Shown here: positions 49,167 through 59,500 of the stretch, piece by piece
How positions within the stretch are numbered: position 1 is the first letter of the stretch
How the letters are laid out: every line of letters begins with the position of its first letter
Assembly (NCBI RefSeq): GCF_902167145.1
Contig: NW_023366879.1
Coordinates: 1-64,000 of the forward strand
Reading direction: 5' to 3'
DNA: 64,000 nt
Source of the DNA: Zea mays
Lineage: Eukaryota; Streptophyta; Magnoliopsida; Poales; Poaceae
Made by a program: the position numbers and the translations under genes
The notes under the pieces: model-generated
The model's input: only the letters and a program-made list of their open reading frames with translations
Databases searched by the model: none
Told to the model about the DNA's origin: nothing

Positions 49167-49200
49167 TACTTCGAGCGGTTAGGCTCTAATGAAGAACCTG

Positions 49201-49212
49201 GCTTTGATACCA
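49201..49212 (-). other. Primer binding site of copia element (initiator-Met tRNA type)
   Basis: The element strand reads TGGTATCAAAGC, two bases after the 5' LTR. It differs by one base from the common plant primer site TGGTATCAGAGC. Confidence 0.85.
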
Positions 49213-49214
49213 AT

Positions 49215-50426
49215 TGATAGTCGCCTAGAGGGGGGGGTGAATAGGGCGAAACTGAAATTTACAAATATAAACACAACTACAAGCCGGGTTAGCGTTAGAA
49301 ATATGAAACCGAGTCCGCGAGAGAGGGTGGAAAACAAATCGCAAGCAAATGAAGAGTGTGACACGCGGATTTGTTTTACCGAGGTTCGGTACTCTCAAAC
49401 CTACTCCCCGTTGAGGAGGCCACAAAGGTCGGGTCTCTTTCAACCCTTCCCTCTCTCAAACGATCCCACGGATCGAGTGAGCTTTCTCTTCTCAATCACT
49501 TGGAACACAAAGTTCCCACAAGGACCACCACAAGTTTGGTGTCTCTTGCCTCAATTACAAGTGAGTTTGATCGCAATGAAGGAATCAAGAAAGAAGAAAG
49601 CAATCCAAGCGCAAGAGCTCGAAAGAACACAAGCAAATCTCTCTCTCTAGTCACTAGGGCGTTGTGTGGAATTTGGAGAGGATTTGATCTCTTTGGTGTG
49701 TCTAGAATTGAATGCTAGAGCTCTTGTAAGTGGTGGAGGTTGTCTGTTCGATGGCGCACCGGACATGTTCGGTGCCCCTGCCATGTCACCAGTGTCGTTG
49801 GAATCTGACCGTTGGAGTTCTGACTTCTGGGCCCGCCTCAATGTCCGGTGGCGCACCGGACATGCACTGTTCACTGTCCGGTGCGCCGGCATGGGCGACT
49901 CTGACTTCTGCGCGCGCTGCGCGTGCATTAAATGCATCGCAGGTAGCCGTTGGCGCCGAAGTAGCCTTTGCTCCGTGGATGCACCGGACAGTCCGGTGCA
50001 CACCGGACATGTCCGGTGAATTATAGCGGAGCAGCCGCTCTGATTTCCCGAGGCTGGCGAGTTCCTGAGCTGCGTCCCGTTGGAGCACCGGACACCGTCC
50101 GGTGTACACCGGACAGTTCGGTGAATTATAGCGCGCCGGCTCTGGAGAATTCCCGAAGGCGACGAGTTCGCGTTGAAGTCCTCTGGTGCACCGGACACTG
50201 TCTGGTGGTGCACCGGACAGTCCGGTGCGCCAGACCAGAGGAGCCTTCGGTTGCTCCTTTGCTCTTTTGTTGAACCCAACACTTGGTCTTTTTATTGGCT
50301 AAGTGTGAACCTTTTGCACCTGTATAACTTATACACTAGAACAAACTAGTTAGTCCAAAGATTTGTGTTGGGCAATTCAACCACCAAAATTATATAGGAA
50401 CTAGGTGTAAGCCTAATTCCCTTTCA
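49215..50426 (-). repeat. 5' LTR of copia element, with 81-bp deletion
   Basis: This 1212-bp copy differs from the 3' LTR by about 22 substitutions and one 81-bp deletion at about 49731/49732, where TTGTAAGT joins GGTGGAGG. The palindromic U3 part is present (about 49750-50240). The segment with TATAAATA is gone, so normal initiation from this LTR is doubtful. Confidence 0.95.
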
Positions 50427-50431
50427 ATGGT
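50427..50431. other. Target site duplication ATGGT, right of copia element
   Basis: This is the second copy of the 5-bp duplication; the B-orientation monomer continues in register with CTCCACCAG. Confidence 0.96.
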
Positions 50432-52142
50432 CTCCACCAGAAATCCAAGAATGTGATCTATGGCAAGGAAACATATGTGGGGTGAGGTGTATGAGCGTCT
50501 GGTCGATGATCAATGGCCACACAACCCCCATTTTTGTCGAAAATAGCCATGAATGACCATTTTCAATAATACCGAAGGCTAACACCTACGGATTTTTGAG
50601 CAAGAAATGGTCTCCACCAGAAATCCAAGAATGTGATCTATGGCAAGGAAACATATGTGGGGTGAGGTGTATGAGCCTCTGGTCGATGATCAATGGCCAC
50701 ACAACCCCCATTTTGCCGAAAATAGCCATGAATGACCATTTACAATAATACCGAAGGCTAACACGTACGAGTTTTTAACCAAGAAATGGTCTCCACGAGA
50801 AATCCAAGATTATGATCTATGGCAAGAAAACATATGTGGGGTGAAGTGTACGAGCCTCTGGTCGATGATCAATGGCAACACAACCCCCAATTTTGTCGAA
50901 AATAGCCATGAGCGACCATTTTCAATAATACTAGAGGCTAACACCTACGGATTTTAGACCAAGAAATGGTCTCCACCAGAAATCCAATAATGTGATCTAC
51001 GACAAGGAAACATATGTGGCGTGAGGTGTATGAGCCTCTAGTCGATGATCAATGGCCACACAACTCCCATTTTGCCGAAAATAGCCATGAATGACCGTTT
51101 TCAATAATATCAAAGGCTAACACCTACGGATTTTTGACCAAGAAATGGTCTCCACCAGAAATCCAAGAATGTGATCTATGGCAAGGAAACATATGTGGGG
51201 TGAGGTGTATGAGCCTCTGGTCGATGATAAATGGCCACACAACCCCCATTTTTTAATGAAAATAGCCATGAGCGACCTTGAAAATAGCCATGAGCGACCA
51301 TTTTCAATAATACTAGAGGCTAACACCTACGGATTTTAGACCAAAAAATGGTCTCCACCAGAAATCCAAGAATGTGATCTATGGCAAGGAAACATATGTG
51401 TAGTGAGGTGTATGAGCCTCTAGTCGATGATCAATGGCCACACAACCCCCATTTTTGTCAAAAATAGCCATGAATGACCATTTTCAATAATACCGAAGGC
51501 TAACAGCGACCATTTTCAATAATACTAGAGGCTAAGACCTACGGATTTTTGACCAAGAAATGGTCTCCACCAGAAATCCAAGAATGTGATCTATGGCAAG
51601 GAAACATATGTGGGGTGAGGTTTATGAGCCTCTAGTCGATGATTAATGGCCACACAACCCCCATTTTTTATGAGCCTCTGGTCGATGATCAATGGCCACA
51701 CAACCCCCATTTTTGTCGAAAATAGCCATGAATGACCATTTACAATAATACCGAAGGCTAACACCTACGGATTTTTGACCAAGAAATGGTCTCCACCAGA
51801 AATCCAAGAATGTGATCTATGGCAAGGAAACATATGTGGGGTGAGGTGTATGAGCCTATGGTCGATGATCAATGGCCACACAACCCCCATTTTGCCGAAA
51901 ATAGCCATGAATGACCATTTTCAATAATACCGAAGGCTAAGACCTACGGATTTTTGACCAAGAAATGGTCTCCACCAGAAATCCAAGAATGTGATCTATG
52001 GCAAGGAAACATATGTGGGGTGAGGTGTATGAGCCTCTGGTTGATGATCAATGGCCACACAACCCCCATTTTTGTCGAAAATAGCCATGAACGACCATTT
52101 TCAATAATACCGAAGGCTAACACCTACGGATTTTTATCCAAG
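50432..52142 (-). repeat. K180 array, orientation B, right of copia element
   Basis: About 9.5 monomers. It includes two truncated monomers: the TAACAGCGACC junction near 51501 and a junction at 51664-51673, where CCCATTTTTTATGAG skips most of a unit. Confidence 0.94.
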
Positions 52143-52577
52143 AAATGGGGGTTGTGTGGCCATTGATCATCGACCAGACGCTCATACACCTCACCCCACA
52201 TATGTTACCTTGCCATAGATCACATTCTTGGATTTCTGGTGGAGACCATTTCTTGGTCAAAAATCCGTAGGTGTTAGCCTTCGGTATTATTGTAAATGGT
52301 CATTCATGGCTATTTTCGACAAAAATGGGGGTTGTGTGGCCATTGATCATCGACCAGAGGCTCATACACCTCACCCCACATATGTTTCCTTGCCATAGAT
52401 CACATTCTTGGATTTCTGGTGGAGACCATTTCTTGGTCAAAAATCCGTAGGTCTTAGCCTCTAGTATTATTGAAAATGGTCGCTCATGGCTATTTTCGGC
52501 AAAAATGGGGGTTGTGTGGCCATTGATCATCGACCAAACGCTCATACACCTCACCCCACATATGTTTCCTTGCCATA
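52143..52577 (+). repeat. K180 island, orientation A
   Basis: The switch occurs in AAATGG at 52143-52148, shared by both readings. The island matches the variant order at about 7690-8040, including TATTATTGTAAATGG. It ends where CCATAGA joins GAATGACC near 52578. Confidence 0.9.
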
Positions 52578-53188
52578 GAATGACCATTTACAATAATACC
52601 GAAGGCTAACACCTACGGATTTTTGACCAAGAAATGGTCTCCACCAGAAATCCAAGAATGTGATCTATGGCAAGGAAAGATATGTGGGGTGAGGTGTATG
52701 AGCCTCTAGTCGATGATCAATGGCCACACAACCCCCATTTTTGTCGAAAATAGCCATGAATGACCATTTTCAATAATACCGAAGGCTAACACGTACGAGT
52801 TTTTAACCAAGAAATGGTTTCCACCAGAAATCCAAGAATGTAATCTATGGTGTGATCTATGGCAAGGAAACATATGTGGGGTGAGGTGTATGAGCCTCTG
52901 GTCGACGATCAATGGCCACACAACCCTAATTTTTGTCGAAAATAGCCATGAACGACCATTTTCAATGACACTGAAGGCTAACACCTATGGATTTTTGACC
53001 AAGAAATGGTCTCCACCATAAATCCAAGAATGTGATCTATGGCAAGGAAACATATGTGGGGTGAGGTGTATGAGCGTCTGGTCGATGATCAATGGCCACA
53101 CAACCCCCATTTTTGTCGAAAATAGCCATGAATGACCATTTTCAAAAATACCGGAGGCTAACACGTACGAGTTTTTAACCAAGAAATG
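52578..53188 (-). repeat. K180 block, orientation B, inverted copy of the 39.4-39.9 kb region
   Basis: It carries the short insertion AATCTATGGTGTGATC near 52842-52860, the reverse complement of the insertions at about 37930 and 39740. The flanking monomer variants are in the same (reversed) order as 39.4-39.9 kb. Confidence 0.85.
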
Positions 53189-53655
53189 GTTTCCTTGCCA
53201 TAGATCACATTCTTGGATTTCTGGTGGAGACCATTTCTTGGTCAAAAATCCGTAGGTGTTAGCCTTCAGTATTATTGAAAATGGTCATTCATGGCTATTT
53301 TCGGCAAAATGGGGGTTGTGTGGCCATTGATCATCGACCAGAGGCTCGTACACCTCACTAAACATATGTTTCCTTGCCATAGATCACATTCTTGGATTTC
53401 AGGTGGAGACCATTTCTTGGTCAAAAATCCGTAGGTGTTAGCCTTCGGTATTATTGAAAATGGTCGTTCATGGCTATTTTCGACAAAAATGGGGGTTGTG
53501 TGGCCATTGATCATCGACCAGAGGCTCATACACCTCACCCCACATATGTTTCCTTGCCATAGATCACATTCTTGGATTTCTGGTGGAGACCATTTCTTGG
53601 TCAAAAATCCGTACGTGTTAGCCTTTGGTATTTTTGAAAATGGTCGTTCATGGCT
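53189..53655 (+). repeat. K180 island, orientation A
   Basis: It enters through GTTTCC at 53189-53194, which both readings contain. It leaves at about 53656, where TCATGGCT joins TGGTCGATG. Confidence 0.9.
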
Positions 53656-55860
53656 TGGTCGATGATCAATGGCCACACAACCCCCATTTTTTATGAAAAT
53701 AGCCATGAGCGACCATTTTCAATAATACTAGAGGCTAAGACCTACGGACTTTTGACCAAGAAATGGTCTCCACCAGAAATCCAAGAATGTGATCTATGGC
53801 AAGGAAACATATGTGGGGTGAGGTGTATGAGCCTCTGGTCGATGATCTATTGCCACACAACCCCCATTTTTGTCGAAAATAGCCATGAATGACCATTTAC
53901 AATAATACCGAAGGCTAACACCTACGGTTTTTGACCAAGAAATGGTCTCCACCAGAAATCCAAGAATGTGATCTATGGCAAGGAAACATATGTGGGGTGA
54001 GGTGTATGAGCCTATGGTCGATGATCAATGGCCACACAACCCCCATTTTTGTCGAAAATAGCCATGAACGACCATTTTCAATAATATCGAAGGCTAACAC
54101 CTACGAATTTTTGACCAAGAAATGGTCTCCACCAGAAATCCAAGAATGTGATCTACGACAAGGAAACATATGTGGGGTGAGGTGTATGAGCCTCTGGTCG
54201 ACGATCAATGGCCACACAACCCCCATTTTGCCGAAAATAGCCATGAATGACCATTTTCAATAATACCGAAGGCTAACAGCGACCATTTTCAATAATACTA
54301 GAGGCTAAGACCTACGGATTTTTGACCAAGAAATGGTCTCCACCAGAAATCCAAGAATGTAGTCTATGGCAAGGAAACATATGTGGGGTGAGGTTTATGA
54401 GCCTCTAGTCGATGATAAATGGCCACACAACCCCCATTTTTTATGAAAATAGCCATGAGCGACCTTGAAAATAGCCATGAGCGACCATTTTCAATAATAC
54501 TAGAGGCTAACACCTACGGATTTTAGACCAAGAAATGGTCTCCACCAGAAATCCAAGAATGTGATCTGTGGCAAGGAAACATATGTGGGGTGAGGTGTAT
54601 GAGCCTCTAGTCGATGATCAATGGCCACACAACCCCCATTTTTGTCGAAAATAGCCATGAATGACCATTTTCAATAATACCGAAGGCTAACACCTACGGA
54701 TTTTTGACCAAGAAATGGTCTCCACCAGAAATCCAAGAATGTGATCTATGGCAAGGAAACATATGTGGGGTGAGGTGTATGAGCCTCTGGTCGACGATCA
54801 ATGGCCACACAACCCTAATTTTTGTCGAAAATAGCCATGAACGACCATTTTCAATGACACTGAAGGCTAACACCTACCAATTTTTGACCAAGAAATGGTC
54901 TCCACCATAAATCCAAGAATGTGATCTATGGCAAGGAAACATATGTGTAGTGAGGTGTATGAGCCTCTGGTCGAAGATCAATGGCCACACAACCCCCATT
55001 TTTGTCGAAAATAGCCATGAATGACCATTTTCAAAAATACCAAAGGCTAACACATTCGGATTTTTGCCCAAGAAATGGTCTCCACCAGAAATCCAAGAAT
55101 GTGATCTATGGCAAGGAAACATATGTGGGGTGAGGTGTACGAGCCTCTGGTCGATGATCAATGGCCACACAACCCCCATTTTGCCGAAAATAGCCATGAA
55201 TGACCATTTTCAATAATACCGAAGGCTAACACGTACGAGTTTTTAACCAAGAAATGGTTTCCACCAGAAATCCAAGAATGTAATCTATGGCAAGGAAACA
55301 TATGTGGGGTGAGGTTTATGAGCCTCTAGTCGATGATAAATGGCCACACAACCCCCATTTTTTATGAAAATAGCCATGAGCGACCTTGAAAATAGCCATG
55401 AGCGACCATTTTCAATAATACTAGAGGCTAACACCTACGGATTTTAGACCAAGAAATGGTCTCCACCAGAAATCCAAGAATGTGATCTATGCCAAGGAAA
55501 CATATGTGGGGTGAGGTGTATGAGCATCTGGTCGATGATCAATGGCCACACAACCCCCATTTTTGTCAAAAATAGCCATGAACGACCATTTTCAATAATA
55601 TCGAAGGCTAACACCTATGGATTTTTTACCAAGAAATGGTCTCCACCAGAAATCCAAGAATGTGATCTACGACAAGGAAACATATGTGGGGTGAGGTGTA
55701 TGAGCGTCTGGTCGATGATCAATGGCCACACAACCCCCATTTTTGTCGAAAATAGCCATGAACGACCATTTTCCATAATACTGAAGGCTAACACCTACGG
55801 ATTTTTGACCAAGAAATGGTCTCCACCAGAAATCCAAGAATGTGATCTATGGCAAGGAAA
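53656..55860 (-). repeat. K180 block, orientation B
   Basis: About 12 monomers, with the TAACAGCGACC truncated-monomer junction again at 54271-54283 and 202-bp monomers near 54466 and 55380. Confidence 0.94.
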
Positions 55861-55956
55861 GGTTGTGTGGCCATTGATCTTCGACCAGAGGCTCATACAC
55901 CTCACTACACATATGTTTCCTTGCCATAGATCACATTCTTGGATTTATGGTGGAGA
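55861..55956 (+). repeat. K180 island, orientation A (first copy)
   Basis: A 96-bp fragment with the GATCTTCGACC and CACTACACATATG variants, flanked by B monomers. Neither junction shows more than one or two shared bases. Confidence 0.9.
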
Positions 55957-56501
55957 GTATGAGCGTCTGGTCGATGATCAATGGCCACACAACCCCCATT
56001 TTTGTCGAAAATAGCCATGAACGACCTTGAAAATAGCCATGAGCGACCATTTTCAATAATACTAGAGGCTAACACCTACGGATTTTAGACCAAGAAATGG
56101 TCTCCACCAGAAATCCAAGAATGTGATCTATGGCAAGGAAACATATGTGGGGTGAGGTGTATGAGCGTCTGGTCGATGATCAATGGCAACACAACCCCCA
56201 TTTTTGTCGAAAATAGCCATGAACGACCATTTTCAATAATATCGAAGGCTAACACCTATGGATTTTTTACCAAGAAATGGTCTCCACCAGAAATCCAAGA
56301 ATGTGATCTACGACAAGGAAACATATGTGGGGTGAGGTGTATGAGCGTCTGGTCGATGATCAATGGCCACACAACCCCCATTTTTGTCGAAAATAGCCAT
56401 GAACGACCATTTTCCATAATACCGAAGGCTAACACCTACGGATTTTTGACCAAGAAATGGTCTCCACCAGAAATCCAAGAATGTGATCTATGGCAAGGAA
56501 A

Positions 56502-56597
56502 GGTTGTGTGGCCATTGATCTTCGACCAGAGGCTCATACACCTCACTACACATATGTTTCCTTGTCATAGATCACATTCTTGGATTTATGGTGGAGA
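56502..56597 (+). repeat. K180 island, orientation A (second copy)
   Basis: A near-identical copy of 55861-55956, produced by the 641-bp tandem duplication. Confidence 0.9.
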
Positions 56598-59500
56598 GTA
56601 TGAGCGTCTGGTCGATGATCAATGGCCACACAACCCCCATTTTTGTCGAAAATAGCCATGAACGACCATTTTCAATAATATCGAAGGCTAACACCTACAG
56701 ATTTTTTGTCGAAAATAGCCATGAACGACCATTTTCAATAATATCGAAGGCTAACACGTACGAGTTTTTGACCAAGAAATGGTCTCCACCAGAAATCCAA
56801 GAATGTGATCTACGACAAGGAAACATATGTGGGGTGAGGTGTATGAGCCTCTGGTCGACGATCAATGGCCACACAACCCCCATTTTGCCGAAAATAGCCA
56901 TGAATGACCATTTTCAATAATACCGAAGGCTAACACGTACGAGTTTTTAACCAAGAAATGGTTTCCACCAGAAATCCAAAAATGTAATCTATGGCAAGGA
57001 AACATATGTGGGGTGAGGTTTATGAGCCTCTAGTCGATGATAAATGGCCACACAACCCCCATTTTTTATGAAAATAGCCATGAGCGACCTTGAAAATAGC
57101 CATGAGCGACCATTTTCAATAATACTAGAGGCTAACACCTACGGATTTTAGACCAAGAAATGGTCTCCACCAGAAATCCAAGAATGTGATCTATGGCAAG
57201 GAAACATATGTGTAGTGAGGTGTATGAGCCTCTAGTCGATGATCAATGGCCACACAACCCCCATTTTGCCGAAAATAGCCATGAGCGACCATTTTCAATA
57301 ATATTAGAGGCTAAGACCTACGGATTTTTGACCAAGAAATGGTCTCCACCAGAAATCCAAGAATGTGATCTACGACAAGGAAACATATGTGGGGTGAGGT
57401 GTATGAGCCTCTGGTCAAAGATCAATGGCCACACAACCCCCATTTTTGTCGAAAATAGCCATGAATGACCATTTTCAAAAATACCAAAGGCTAACACATT
57501 CGGATTTTTGCCCAAGAAATGGTCTCCACCAGAAATCCAAGAATGTGATCTATGGCAAGGAAACATATGTGGGGTGAGGTGTACGAGCCTCTGGTCGATG
57601 ATCAATGGCCACACAACCCCCATTTTGCCGAAAATAGCCACGAATGACCATTTTCAATAATACCGAAGGCTAACACGTACGAGTTTTTAACCAAGAAATA
57701 GTTTCCACCAGAAATCCAAGAATGTAATCTATGGCAAGGAAACATATGTGGGGTGAGGTTTATGAGCCTCTAGTCGATGATAAATTGCCACACAACCCCC
57801 ATTTTTTATGAAAATAGCCATGAGCGACCTTGAAAATAGCCATGAGCGACCATTTTCAATAATACTAGAGGCTAACACCTACGGATTTTAGACCAAGAAA
57901 TGGTCTCCACCAGAAATCCAAGAATGTGATCTATGGCAAGGAAACATATGTGGGGTGAGGTGTATGAGCGTCTGGTCGATGATCAATGGCCACACAACCC
58001 CCATTTTTGTCGAAAATAGCCATGAACGACCATTTTCAATAATATCGAAGGCTAACACCAACGGATTTTTTACCAAGAAATGGTCTCCACCAGAAATCCA
58101 AGAATGTGATCTACGACAAGGAAACATATGTGGGGTGAGGTGTATGAGCGTCTGGTCGATGATCAATGGCCACACAACCCCCATTTTTGTCGAAAATAGC
58201 CATGAACGACCATTTTCAATAATACCGAAGGCTAACACCTACGGATTTTTGACCAAGAAATGGTCTCCACCAGAAAAACAAGAATGTGATCTATGGCAAG
58301 GAAACATATGTGGGGTGAGGTGTACGAGCCTCTGGTCGATGATCAATGGCCACACAACCCCCATTTTGCCGAAAATAGCCATGAGCGACCATTTTCAATA
58401 ATATTAGAGGCTAAGACCTACGGATTTTTGACCAAGAAATGGTCTCCACCAGAAATCCAAGAATGTGATCTATGACAAGGAAACATATGTGGGGTGAGGT
58501 GTATGAGCCTCTGGTCGACGATCAATGGCCACACAACCCCCATTTTGCCGAAATTAGCCATGAATGACCATTTTCAATAATACCAAAGGCTAACACGTAC
58601 GAGTTTTTAACCAAGAAATGGTTTCCACCAGAAATCCAAGAATGTAATCTATGGCAAGGAAACATATGTGGGGTGAGGTTTATGAGCCTCTAGTCGATGA
58701 TAAATGGCCACACAACCCCCATTTTTTATGAAAATAGCCATGAGCGACCTTGAAAATAGCCATGAGCGACCATTTTCAATAATACTAGAGGCTAAGACCT
58801 ACGGATTTTTGACCAAGAAATGGTCTCCACAAGAAATCCAAGAATGTGATCTATGGCAAGGAAACATATGTGGGGTGAGGTGTATGAGCCTCTGGTCGAT
58901 GATCAATGGCCACACAACCCCCATTTTTGTCGAAAATAGCCATGAACGACCATTTTCAATAATATCGAAGGCTAACACCTACGGATTTTTGACCAAGAAA
59001 TGGTCTCCACCAGAAATCCAAGAGTGTGATCTACGACAAGGAAACATATGTGGGGTGAGGTGTTTGAGCCTCTGGTCGATGATCAATGGCCACACAACCC
59101 CCATTTTTGCCGAAAATAGCCATGAATGACCATTTTCAATAATACCGAAGGCTAACACGTACGGATTTTTGACCAAGAAATGGTCTCCACCAGAAATCCA
59201 AGAATGTGATCTATGGCAAGGAAACATATGTGGGGTGAGGTGTATGAGCCTCTGGTCGATGATCAATGGCCACACAACCCCCATTTTGTCGAAAATAGCC
59301 ATGAACGACCATTTTCAATAATATCGAAGGCTAACACCTACGGATTTTTGACCAAGAAATGGTCTCCACCAGAAATCCAAGAATGTGATCTATGGCAAGG
59401 AAACATATGTGGGGTGAGGTTTATGAGCCTCTAGTCGATGATAAATGGCCACACAACCCCCATTTTTTATGAAAATAGCCATGAGCGACCATTTTCAATA

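Larger units (their letters stand above)
41103..50426 (-). mobile_element. Ty1/copia LTR retrotransposon, SIRE/Maximus type, Opie/Ji-like
   Basis: The element is 9324 bp and minus-strand, bounded by a perfect ATGGT duplication. LTRs are 1293 bp (3') and 1212 bp (5'), reading TGAAAGGG...CTATCA on the element strand. The order is 5' LTR, initiator-Met-type primer site, a very long gag, protease/integrase/RT/RNase H in copia order, polypurine tract and 3' LTR. Integrase before RT defines Ty1/copia. The large gag and the LTR rich in CACCGGACAGTCCGGTG palindromes resemble maize Opie and Ji elements, though I cannot separate these two here. Both frames are open, but the 5' LTR has lost the probable core promoter. 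LTRs differ at about 22 aligned sites, so it looks older than the gypsy element. Confidence 0.94.
55383..56664 (-). repeat. 641-bp tandem duplication of K180 including an inverted island
   Basis: The block with 3.5 monomers of B and a 96-bp island of A occurs twice. The B-to-A switch AAGGAAA/GGTTGTGTGG is at 55860 and 56501, and the return switch GGAGA/GTATGAG is at 55956 and 56597. Both pairs are 641 bp apart. Confidence 0.92.
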
